The translations under genes and the position numbers were made by a program. 44,955 nucleotides of DNA from Promethearchaeota archaeon (GTDB lineage: Archaea > Asgardarchaeota > Lokiarchaeia > Sigynarchaeales > SOKP01), in contig JAEOTW010000161.1 in NCBI GenBank assembly GCA_016839655.1, positions 1 to 44,955 on the forward strand, read 5' to 3'. Below are positions 34,121 through 43,600 of the stretch, piece by piece. Each line of letters opens with the position of its first letter. Position 1 is the first letter of the stretch. The notes beneath the pieces are model-generated. The model was not told the DNA's origin, ran no database searches, and was given only the letters and a program-made list of their open reading frames with translations.

Positions 34121-35302
34121 ATGGCCAAAAAGCAAATTAATTATGATTTAAAAGCTACTAAAGAATTATTTAAAAAATTTCAAGAAAAAGGAAGTATAAG
34201 ACAAGAAGTTAAACTTCCAGAAGATACAATTCAAATTGACGATCTTACCCCTAAATATACTCTAAAAAGATTATATCAAGTAATTGATAATGTTCTTGGA
34301 CAAATTTATAGTACTGGAAGACCCTCAGTAAAATTACCTTCTAGAACGGCGTCAAATATTATATGGGATGAAAAAAATGACTTGTTATTGCTTGGAAAAC
34401 AAGTATCAGATAAACAGTTTCATTCTGCCGGGAGTGTAGAAGATCTTACAAGGCTAATGAGAATTGCAGAATGGGTTCATGAGTTACTAGTTAAAGATAA
34501 ACATAGCACCAAAAGAGATACTTTTTACCAAGATGTTGATACATATAAAGAGCAAAAAAACAGCGATAAATCCATTGAGGATCTTGCGACAATGCTTTAT
34601 ACTACAAGAAATTCGACACACATAATAGCTGATGCCAAGGGATTATGTGTGGGGAGATTAAGAATAAGGGATGACACAGATATTCTAGATTTAGAAAAAT
34701 TAGGAACTAGTGGATGGCCGATAACACCAATGTTAGATAAGGTTGATATTATTGAATCTGATGCTGAATTTATTTTGATAATAGAAAAGGCAGCCGCTTT
34801 GAGACGATTACATGAAGATAAATTTTGGAAACATCATCCTTGCATTATTATGACAGCTAAAGGAGCACCTGATATGGCCACAAGGATGTTTTTGAGGAGA
34901 TTAAATAAACAATTAAATCTACCTGTAATGAGTCTTGTTGATAGTGATCCTTATGGTCATTATATTCATAGCGTATATCTCAGAGGTTCGAAAAAATTAA
35001 GTTATGAATCGCCCTTTCTAGCAACTCCTGATATCAAACTTTTAGGTGTTTTAACTAAAGATCTAGATGAATATAATATCCCTCAAAGAGCACGATTAAA
35101 AATGAAAGATACTGATGTAAAAAGAACTAAAGAACTATTAAATGAGGATTTCGTTAAAAAGAATAAAAAATGGGAAGCCGATATAAAATTAGCTCTTAAA
35201 TTAAAAGTAAAAGCAGAAATTCAAGCATTATCATCACATGGACTGGAATTTTTATCAGATAGGTATTTACCAGAAAAACTCACAACAGGTGATTGGATAT
35301 AA
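34121..35302 (+). CDS. top6A: DNA topoisomerase VI subunit A (Spo11-like)
   Basis: A 393-residue catalytic subunit. The winged-helix domain carries the strand-cleaving tyrosine in STKRDTFYQD (Tyr136). The Toprim domain has Glu222 (LIIEKAAALRRL) and the DSDPYG motif with Asp274/Asp276. With subunit B it forms the A2B2 type IIB enzyme that passes duplexes through double-strand breaks, relaxing supercoils and decatenating chromosomes. It starts 13 bases after top6B and ends overlapping the start of the next small gene. Length and motifs are normal for the family. Confidence 0.95.
   Translation: MAKKQINYDLKATKELFKKFQEKGSIRQEVKLPEDTIQIDDLTPKYTLKRLYQVIDNVLGQIYSTGRPSVKLPSRTASNIIWDEKNDLLLLGKQVSDKQFHSAGSVEDLTRLMRIAEWVHELLVKDKHSTKRDTFYQDVDTYKEQKNSDKSIEDLATMLYTTRNSTHIIADAKGLCVGRLRIRDDTDILDLEKLGTSGWPITPMLDKVDIIESDAEFILIIEKAAALRRLHEDKFWKHHPCIIMTAKGAPDMATRMFLRRLNKQLNLPVMSLVDSDPYGHYIHSVYLRGSKKLSYESPFLATPDIKLLGVLTKDLDEYNIPQRARLKMKDTDVKRTKELLNEDFVKKNKKWEADIKLALKLKVKAEIQALSSHGLEFLSDRYLPEKLTTGDWI
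35288..35301 (+). promoter_or_regulatory. Shine-Dalgarno GGTGAT followed by ATA
   Basis: GGTGAT (35288-35293), five bases, then ATA (35299-35301), which overlaps the top6A stop as ATAA. The spacing and start codon are identical to scpA. The alternative TTG at 35293 overlaps the Shine-Dalgarno itself. Confidence 0.5.
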
Positions 35303-35688
35303 AACATTTTTATAAAGAAAATGGTAGTTTAGTCCAGTTAATTGAAATGGAGAAGATAAATGAATGGCCAATGGAATTGCCGCTTATTTTCGTTGAATAT
35401 ATTAAAAGCAATAAAATAAAATCTTATCGAGATGCTAAAGTAGAAGCAGAAATTTCAAAATATCTCAATGAAATTTTAAATAAAATAGCAATTCCAAAAA
35501 TTAAGCAAATTTTTGATGAATCCAGCCAAGATGATATTCATTCCACTCTTTCTATTTTAGAAGAACTATCAGAAACTAATTCTAGAGCAATTCTACCAAT
35601 TGAAAATTTGCTAAAAGATTTGACAAAACAGACTGATAAAGAAATAACATCACAAGCCCAGAAAATTCTTCTTAACATCAAAGAATAA
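35299..35688 (+). CDS. Small helical protein, unknown function, in the topoisomerase VI operon
   Basis: About 129 residues, all-helical in appearance. IPKIKQIFDESSQDDIHSTL followed by EELSETNSRAILPIENLLK has the two-helix spacing of HEAT/ARM-like repeats. No catalytic motif, signal or membrane segment is visible. The start is uncertain: ATA 35299 behind GGTGAT, TTG 35293, or ATG 35347 with no Shine-Dalgarno. Overlap with the end of top6A suggests translational coupling and perhaps a role with topoisomerase VI, but this is only positional inference. I do not recognise the family. Confidence 0.6.
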   Translation: MKHFYKENGSLVQLIEMEKINEWPMELPLIFVEYIKSNKIKSYRDAKVEAEISKYLNEILNKIAIPKIKQIFDESSQDDIHSTLSILEELSETNSRAILPIENLLKDLTKQTDKEITSQAQKILLNIKE

Positions 35689-35774
35689 ATCAGAAAAGAG
35701 CTAATAAATAAAAATTAAAAGAATTGAACACTATTCTTTCTTAAAAAATTACATTTATACTAAAATTGATATTA

Positions 35775-36464
35775 ATGAAGTGGAAGCAAGAAAATTTCAA
35801 TGAATTTATAAAAAACCAGAGTGTAATTGGAATTTTTGATGAACCTATCAAACTTGCGTCAGGAAGGTTATCTTATTGGTATGTTAATTGGAGGAAAATA
35901 GCATCAGATGCCTATTTACTCGATAAATTAACAGATTTTGTCATATCCTTTATTAATTATTTAGGGTTAAATCCAAAATGCTTCTATGGAGTTCCAGAGG
36001 GCGCTACAAAACTTGGTGTCATAACTCAATTTAAATGGGCAAAAATTCAAAAAAATTTTAATCAAGGTAATTACCCCATCTCAATGGGTAGAGGTAGACA
36101 AAAAGAACATGGAGATCCGAGAGACAGATTGTTTATAGGGTTACCTGAAGAAGATGTTATTATTCTTGAGGATGTTATAACTACTGGGGGTTCATTACTC
36201 GAGACAATTCAAAAATTAGATGATTTAAATATAAATATCATCAGTATTATTGGGTTAACTAATAGAAATGAGTTGAGAGATGATGGAGTTAATATTAAGG
36301 ATATAATCTCACAGTATAATATCCCTTTTTATGCAATGAGTAATGCGATTGAATTATTACCGCATTTAGAAATGAAAAATGGAATTAAAAATAATATAAT
36401 AAAATATTTTAAGAAATATGGTACACAAGAAATAAATTTTAAAATATTAAACAAAAAGCCTTAG
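35775..36464 (+). CDS. pyrE: Orotate phosphoribosyltransferase-like protein
   Basis: A type I phosphoribosyltransferase of about 229 residues. LASGRLSYWYVNWRKI corresponds to the OPRT N-terminal SG-x-x-S-x-x-Y-x-x-x-R segment. GVPEGATKLG, the RGRQKEHGDPRDR loop and the PRPP motif VIILEDVITTGGSL follow. OPRT converts orotate and PRPP to OMP in pyrimidine synthesis. No other pyrimidine genes are nearby. ATG 35775 is preferred to the in-frame TTG at 35766 because neither has a Shine-Dalgarno and ATG is better for a leaderless or weak start. The final ~30 residues are unusual for the family. Confidence 0.82.
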   Translation: MKWKQENFNEFIKNQSVIGIFDEPIKLASGRLSYWYVNWRKIASDAYLLDKLTDFVISFINYLGLNPKCFYGVPEGATKLGVITQFKWAKIQKNFNQGNYPISMGRGRQKEHGDPRDRLFIGLPEEDVIILEDVITTGGSLLETIQKLDDLNINIISIIGLTNRNELRDDGVNIKDIISQYNIPFYAMSNAIELLPHLEMKNGIKNNIIKYFKKYGTQEINFKILNKKP

Positions 36465-36478
36465 CATAAAAATTGAGA

Positions 36479-37042
36479 TCAAAAGAATCCTCTCCATGAC
36501 TTTATAAGTTTGTATAAATTTTGATAAAGAATTCTTTCTGTCTTCGTTAATCTCTGTTCATCCTCAAGTGATAAATCCGCCATAGAAAGTTTTAATAGTT
36601 TCAATAACCGACTGTCAATAATATTTGAAGCATATGAATTATATCTATCTAAATCTATTTTTGGTTTATTATTTTTGTTAATTTCATTTTCCATGAATCT
36701 TTTAAATTCTTTTATTTTATTTAAGAAAAATTTATTGTTTCTTTTCTTGAGCTTCGAATCATCTCTTTCTTCAATAGCAAATCTTTGAACATCAACACTA
36801 TCGCATTTATCTGAAATAGATACTTGCAATATACCCTTTTCAATGAAGGGAATAGCAGAAAACAGCTTTAGCTTATATTTTTTACCTTTTTCCAAAGGAC
36901 CAAAAGGTTCTCCTAACAGAGAAAAAGCATCAAAATTCTTTAAACATTCTGTAACAATCATTTCGTGTAAAAAAATAAAGTTTAACCTAATTAAAGAATT
37001 AGAAAAGCGTTCATTAATTACTTCCAATAAAAAATTCACCAT
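36479..37042 (-). CDS. GINS complex subunit, Gins23-like
   Basis: A 187-residue protein. A short beta-rich N-terminal part (PFGPLEKGKKYKLKLFSAIP, then FIEKGILQVSI) resembles the GINS B domain. The C-terminal helical A domain ends with LSLEDEQRLTKTERILYQNL and KLIKSWRGFF. The B-then-A order is that of Psf2/Psf3 and archaeal Gins23; Gins51 has the reverse. GINS bridges MCM and Cdc45/RecJ in the replicative helicase, and the mcm gene lies 3.6 kb away. No Shine-Dalgarno is visible, but a TATA box about 26 bases upstream implies a leaderless mRNA. Confidence 0.65.
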   Translation of the reverse strand: MVNFLLEVINERFSNSLIRLNFIFLHEMIVTECLKNFDAFSLLGEPFGPLEKGKKYKLKLFSAIPFIEKGILQVSISDKCDSVDVQRFAIEERDDSKLKKRNNKFFLNKIKEFKRFMENEINKNNKPKIDLDRYNSYASNIIDSRLLKLLKLSMADLSLEDEQRLTKTERILYQNLYKLIKSWRGFF

Positions 37043-37060
37043 ATTTAATAAATAAATAAG

Positions 37061-37076
37061 TCTTTATATAATATAC
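37061..37076 (-). promoter_or_regulatory. TATA box for the GINS gene (leaderless)
   Basis: On the minus strand GTATATTATATAAAGA is centred about 26 bases before the ATG at 37042. Transcription would begin at or very near the start codon. Confidence 0.5.
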
Positions 37077-37133
37077 AAAAGTTATACAAAAGAAATAAAC
37101 ATACTATTATTTTATTAATAATTTAAAAACAGT

Positions 37134-40100
37134 GTGAAGTTCTTGGTAATAGAGATAATTCTCCTCATAGTTTTTATAATCTTCTTTTCAATTGGATTCT
37201 ATATTATATACAAACAAGTTGCGTTGGTTAAAAAGGGAAAATTCAGCAATAAGGACCGAATTCAATGTATCATTTATGGTCTAATTTTTGGGTTATCCAT
37301 AATGGTAGTTTTTGCAGTTGCAGTGATATTTGTATTAAATACACCTAGTTTTTGGACATTTCCTCCGCCAGAGGTCAATCCTTTATCACTTCTTATACCT
37401 TTCAGTATTAGTTTGGCTTATATTACATTTTACCCTCTAATTGATTTCCTGTTTATCGCACTAAGCAAAGAAACAGATGAAGGTTTAACACCTTTTCATA
37501 AAATTATTAATAAGAGAATTATCAATATTTCGAACAAGAAGATTATAAAGGTAATCTTTGCAATTATATTTTACATTTTAATTTTTATTTTACCTCCTAT
37601 TATCTTAACTTCTGTAGGATTGCCCTTTATTATAACTCTGATATCTTGGATGCTTGGATATCCCTTAATGATCTTAACTTTTTATGGATCTAAAGGATAT
37701 ATTGCTGGTATATCAAATGCATATTATCATATTCCGGAGATTAAGAGATCTGTATTCTTAAATTTCGAAGACAGTAAAAGGGGAATGAAGCAATTTACAT
37801 CCAATCCCATCCATTATATTGTATTAGGAGTGATGTTATTTGTATTCGTTTGGGCATGGATATCTTTATTTCAGACTATTGTTTTCTTTTTCACACAAAC
37901 TTTGGCAATATCAACCATGTCTTCAGTTTTTGTTTTTGTTACGCTTCTTTTTGGAATACTAGGATATTTCACTAGGTTTTGGGGTAGAAAAATAAAATAT
38001 CGTGGAATTGATATTTATTTTGCAGCTTATTTAATGGCCTCAGTAGGAATTAATGTATTAGTTAATTTTTTTATAGTAAATCCTTCTATGCTGGAGGATG
38101 TTTTTAATGAATGGGCTTTTACTAGCGAAATCCGTCCAAATTTTATCTTATTAGCTTGGGCTGCTGCAATTGAAGAAGTGGTTTTAATTATTTTTACTTC
38201 ATACTTCTTTTTAGCAAAGAATAATGATTTTGTTCTTAATATTAAATATTCAAAGATTACAGAATGTGGGCAAACTTTTGATCCTATTCCACTTTTTACT
38301 TTTATTAAACATCATAACCCTAAGATAAGAAATCATGCATTGGAAACAATAAATATGATGTTTGAACGAATTCCATTAAAAGATAAAACAATTCTTAATG
38401 ATTGGAAATTTAAAAATTCCTTACTAGATGGAATATGTGATTATAATGTACATTCAAGAAAAATATGTAGTCAAATTTTAGTTCAATTAGAAAATGATGT
38501 TCCAGAAATAACCTTACCTTGGGTAATAGAAGCAATAGAATCTCCAAATTATGATATAAGCATCTCTATTGCAAGAACGCTACTTAAGGTAGACTTTAGT
38601 TTTATAGAAAAAATACCTCAAGAATTAATTCTTAATCTTATAGAAGATTCGGAATGGAGATTAAGATTAATAGGATTGAAAGTCCTAAGCAGAGCGAAGA
38701 GTAAAATAAATGAAAGTACTTTTGAAAAAATTGCTGAGAAATTAATAAATGACCCAAATAGTAAGATTGTAGTTGAAACTCTTAATTTATTGGCTGATAG
38801 ATCGTATAAACTTCCTATTGAAATAATTTTTGATAAAATTTTTCATAATAACGATAAAATAAGCGCTGCTGCAATAAACAATATAAAAAATCTCAATTTT
38901 AAACAAATTAACCGCAAGTTAATATCTAGGATTATTCCCTTAATTAAAGATCCATCTAGTTCTGTAAGAGCCTCAATTTTTGATGTATTTGCTAAAACTG
39001 GAAATTTTAAAAAAAATGATATTCCACTTTTGCCATTTCTAGAAGGTTTAAATGACTCAAATGAAAAAGCAAGAAAGGCTGCTATGAACGCCCTTGAAAA
39101 ATACTTTGAAGAAGAACCCGGATTATTAGATGTTGATACTATAATTAACAGTATTGATCCAAATAATTTTGAAATTTTAAATAATGTTGTTAAACTTCTT
39201 GGAAGATTATGGAAATATGATTCAGAAAAGATATTAATTACGTTACTCATATATATAAAATTTGAAAACGAAGAATTAAGAGAAAATATTTCAGAAATTT
39301 TAACAGAGAATTATAAACATAATCCTGATTTAATCCTTCAAAATTTAATCAAAGTACCAGATGTTACAACTTATATAACTAAAGGAATCATATCAAAAAC
39401 TCTAATAAAAATTGGGAAAGTTGATCATAAAACCATTATCCCCGCCTTAATGAAATTTTCTGCTGCTGAAAATGATGACATAAGATTAAATGCTCTTGAA
39501 GCTCTTGATGGTTTAACAGAAGAATTCATTGATAATTTTGATGTAAAACCAATTATGTTAGTATTGCAAAAAGATAGAAATATTCAGGCAAAAAGGAAAG
39601 CTTCTGCGATAATTTCAAAAATAGCTCAAAAAAAGCCGTTCTCAATAAAACCATTTATTTCAGAATTCTTTTCTACTCTAAGAGAACAAGATTCAAAAGT
39701 GAAGATTGTTCTTACAAAGACACTTTTAGAAATCGCAAAAAATTCACCAGATATTATTCCAATCAACGAAATTCTAAACTTACTTAGAGATAATGACTCA
39801 AGTATTCGTGAAACTTGTGTAAAAATTCTAGGCTTTATTGGATATAAATTTAAGGTTTCTGTAATCGATGCTTTAATAAATTTTGCTTTAAAAGATGACG
39901 ATTGGATAGTAAGAGAAGCAACGGTATCGAGTCTAGGTAAAATAATTGGTCATGTAGATGATAAAGAAAAAATCATTGAAAAGCTTATTTTCTTACTAGA
40001 CGATGAGCAAAATTGGGTTCGTTGGTCGGCTTTAAATATATTATCTGATATCAATGAAGTCAATGCATCTCATATTCCATTTAGTAATTTATTAGTTAAT

Positions 40101-40481
40101 TTGAAAAGTACTGATCCTAAAATTAGAGAAGCATCTGCGAGATTAAGTAGGATTTACAGTAATCAAATTGAAGAAGACCTTGATGAATTACTCAATATAT
40201 TAGGGGATGATTCAGAAGATGTCAGAACCAGTATGATTAATAGTTTTGTTGAAATCATTAAACAAATAGGACTTACAAGAATTTTAACCAAACTGTTAGA
40301 AAATTTGAGTGGAAAAGGATCTCTTACAACTCAACGTTCAATTGCGTTAATTTTAATGCGAACTGCTAAATACGAAAATGAAAAAATTAAGAAGAGGGTA
40401 ATTTCTCTATTAAAAATAAGATGCGAAATGAGCCAAGATCCGATAATATGCTCTGCCTTGCAAAACTTAAAAGAGACTTAG
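37134..40481 (+). CDS. Polytopic membrane protein with long C-terminal HEAT-repeat domain
   Basis: An 1115-residue protein. Residues 1-365 hold about nine hydrophobic segments (near 4-26, 45-68, 85-108, 138-158, 162-183, 227-255, 262-280, 293-315, 337-361). From ~385 to the end the sequence is a series of ~37-40-residue helical pairs with HEAT features, for example LIKDPSSSVRASIFDVFAKT, LRDNDSSIRETCVKILGFIG and LDDEQNWVRWSALNILSDIN. The start is GTG 37134; no clear ribosome binding site is seen. It would anchor a large cytoplasmic solenoid to the membrane. I do not recognise a named family, and no enzymatic motif is visible. Confidence 0.8.
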   Translation: MKFLVIEIILLIVFIIFFSIGFYIIYKQVALVKKGKFSNKDRIQCIIYGLIFGLSIMVVFAVAVIFVLNTPSFWTFPPPEVNPLSLLIPFSISLAYITFYPLIDFLFIALSKETDEGLTPFHKIINKRIINISNKKIIKVIFAIIFYILIFILPPIILTSVGLPFIITLISWMLGYPLMILTFYGSKGYIAGISNAYYHIPEIKRSVFLNFEDSKRGMKQFTSNPIHYIVLGVMLFVFVWAWISLFQTIVFFFTQTLAISTMSSVFVFVTLLFGILGYFTRFWGRKIKYRGIDIYFAAYLMASVGINVLVNFFIVNPSMLEDVFNEWAFTSEIRPNFILLAWAAAIEEVVLIIFTSYFFLAKNNDFVLNIKYSKITECGQTFDPIPLFTFIKHHNPKIRNHALETINMMFERIPLKDKTILNDWKFKNSLLDGICDYNVHSRKICSQILVQLENDVPEITLPWVIEAIESPNYDISISIARTLLKVDFSFIEKIPQELILNLIEDSEWRLRLIGLKVLSRAKSKINESTFEKIAEKLINDPNSKIVVETLNLLADRSYKLPIEIIFDKIFHNNDKISAAAINNIKNLNFKQINRKLISRIIPLIKDPSSSVRASIFDVFAKTGNFKKNDIPLLPFLEGLNDSNEKARKAAMNALEKYFEEEPGLLDVDTIINSIDPNNFEILNNVVKLLGRLWKYDSEKILITLLIYIKFENEELRENISEILTENYKHNPDLILQNLIKVPDVTTYITKGIISKTLIKIGKVDHKTIIPALMKFSAAENDDIRLNALEALDGLTEEFIDNFDVKPIMLVLQKDRNIQAKRKASAIISKIAQKKPFSIKPFISEFFSTLREQDSKVKIVLTKTLLEIAKNSPDIIPINEILNLLRDNDSSIRETCVKILGFIGYKFKVSVIDALINFALKDDDWIVREATVSSLGKIIGHVDDKEKIIEKLIFLLDDEQNWVRWSALNILSDINEVNASHIPFSNLLVNLKSTDPKIREASARLSRIYSNQIEEDLDELLNILGDDSEDVRTSMINSFVEIIKQIGLTRILTKLLENLSGKGSLTTQRSIALILMRTAKYENEKIKKRVISLLKIRCEMSQDPIICSALQNLKET

Positions 40482-40654
40482 AATATACAATATGTATTTT
40501 TAATAGTAGGTTCAACTATAATTCAATAAATCCAGCAACATATTCCTCTTTTAAAACATAATTATTTACTCTTTAATAAAGTCAAATCGTTAATAAATAG
40601 ATTAAAAATCTATAATACCATTTAGATAAAATAAAAAAATAAATGTGATTTGAT

Positions 40655-43600
40655 ATGACAACTCCATTATCAACTCCTAGTCAACCAATTAATAAGGTTC
40701 AGCGTTTTGAGGATTTTTATCGGCTATTTCAAGAAAGTCCTGGTGAATATAAATATCAAAATCAAATTAATGACATATATGCTAAAGGTGGAGATACTTT
40801 AATAATCCTTTTTGAGGATTTATTAGCTAGTGATCCTGACATTGCAGATATGCTCAGAAAAGATCCTGAAGAAATAATCAAAGATGCCGTCGAAGCATTT
40901 AAGAATATGTTAAAATTTCAAGGCACAAAAGTAATAAAAAAAGACATTTTTGTAAGATTTTCAACTAAAGATAAAAACAGTCCACTATTTCTTCCTTTAA
41001 GGGGTTTAAGAGCTAAACATATTAGTTCTCTTGTATGGTCTAATGGTATATTAGTTAGAGCTTCAACAATAAGACCAAAAATTATTAAAGCATCATTTGA
41101 ATGCAACTTATGTGGAGCTCAATTTGAAATTATTCAGATAACTTCAAGAATAAGATGGCCAAAGTTTTGTATTAGTAAACAGTGTAAAGCAAAAGCACAA
41201 ACAGATTTTCTATTAATTTCTAAGCATTCAGATTTCATAGATTGGCAATCGATAATGATCCAAGAAATACCAGAAGATCTACCACCTGGACGAATTCCTA
41301 GATCGGTTCAAGCTATTTTAACTCATAATTTAGTTGATACAGTAAAACCTGGTGATAGAGTAAAAATAATGGGTATATACAAATCAGTTTTAGCTCAAAC
41401 AACTAAAAGTATTAATTCAACATTATTCAAAACTTATTTTGATATTAATCTTATAGATCCTGAAGATAAGTCTGATGATATCATTGATCTGACTAAAGAA
41501 GACAGGAAAAAAATTGAGGATCTATCAAAGGAACCATTTATTCAAAAAAAACTAGCACGGTCCATTGCACCTGATATCTATGGTAGAGAAGATCTTAAAA
41601 TGGCATCAGCTTTAAGTTTATTTGCTGGGACGAGGAAGAGAAAACCAGGAGGAGGATATAAACGGGGAGATATTCACGTACTTTTTGTCGGGGATCCTGG
41701 TACTGGTAAGAGTATTCACGGAGAGGAAATGATATACATTGGTAAGAAAAATCAAGGAGTAATTAATTGGAAGGTTCAAAAAATTGGAGATTTCGTTGAT
41801 AAACTCATAAATGATAATAAAAAGGAAATAATTACGAAAAAAGATACAGAAATTTTGAAATTTACTAATGATCTATATTACACCTACTCAATAAATACTA
41901 TTACATTAAAAACACAAAAATCTAAAATTCAAGAAATTAGTAGACATACTGCTGATTATCTAGTTAAGATTAAAACTATGACTGGTAGAACCGTAATAGC
42001 AACACCGAACCATTCATTTACGACTATTTTAGGGGGTAAATTAGAAGTTTTGGATGCGTCACAGCTCAATAAAGGATCATACCTGCCTATTGCAAGAAAG
42101 TTGGATCTTCCTGAGTTACATAAACAATTGGATGTATCCCAATTTTTTAATGAAGAAGACTTAGTTTATTCGAATATCATTCATAACAATATTTTATCTT
42201 TAAATAATGGAGATATCCCACTCCATCTCGCTGCAATTGAATCTAATATTTCTTCAGGGACATTAATTTCATATATTAAGAAATCTCCGTTAAAATTAAG
42301 TAACGATTGGATAAGATGCAAGTATGATATAACTTGGATTCCAAGAGAGATTGAATTTGATGAGTATTTCGGTAGAATTGTTGGATTTTTTTTAGCAGAA
42401 GGGGATGTCATTAAAAATAGTATTAGAATTACAAATTACAATTCTGAGATTATTGATTTAATTGAGAAAGATTTTAACAAGATATTTAAGCGAGTTTCTC
42501 GATATGATGAAGATTACACAATTCAGTTTCACAATGCAAGTTTAGCTAGAATTTTCAGACAACTATTTGGTACAGGGGCAGAATTTAAAAGAATTCCCGA
42601 TGAATTCTTTTTTACTCCAAAATCTTTTCGGATTAATTTACTATCTGCCTATTTTTCAGGTGACGGTTATATTGAAAAAGATGGATTATATTTAGAGGCA
42701 CTGACAAAAAGTAAAACATTAGCTTATTCTATGTTAGACTTATTAGCCACAGTAGGAATTTTTGGTACTATAAGAAAAAAAATAATTAAGTCAGGAGAGT
42801 ATATAGGTCATGTTTTTTATAAAATCATTCTTACAGGAGGTGAAGTTATCAAATTTAAACACAAAAATGGATTCTTATGTTCTGATAAACAAAAAAAATT
42901 AGTCTCAATAACGAATAGCAGCTTATCAACATCAAGATATCAAACTAAAGATATTATACCAAACTTCGGTGAAATCCTTAAACGAATTACAACCGATTTA
43001 GGTCTTAAAAGTAGACGAGATACATGGCAACGCAGTTTTCTCGCAGAACTAAGAGGAAAAACTCAAAGACAACGTGCTGGAAGATCTTATCTGTTTAAAA
43101 AAACGTGTTTTTTCGAACAATTATATAAGGAAAAAAATAAACAGATTGGAAGAGATCTAGAATGGTTAAAAATATTGACTACATCAGACATTTTATGGGA
43201 TAAAATAGAAAGTATTGAGGTTATAAATAAGAAAACATTTGTTTATGATCTAGGCACATCTGATGGTCATTTTATATTAGCAAAAGGAAATCTAATTGTC
43301 CATAACAGTGAAATCCTGAAATCAGCAATAGAAGTTTCCCCAAGAGGGCTCTATACATCTGGGAAGGGTTCAACAGCTGTTGGGCTGACTGCAGCAGTAA
43401 TAAAAGAACCAGATACAGGTCAAATGAATCTTGAAGCTGGAGTGGTTGTTCTAGCAAATGGAGGTGTTGCTGCAATTGATGAATTTGATAAAATGGATAC
43501 AGCGGATAGATCTGCACTCCATGAGGCAATGGAGCAACAAACTGTAAGTATAGCTAAAGCGGGAATTGTTGCTACGTTAAAGGCCCAAACAGCAATTATA

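Noticed and set aside
38843..39250. 135-residue open frame on the minus strand
   Set aside because: Antisense to the HEAT-repeat region; low-complexity composition that mirrors the AT-rich coding strand.
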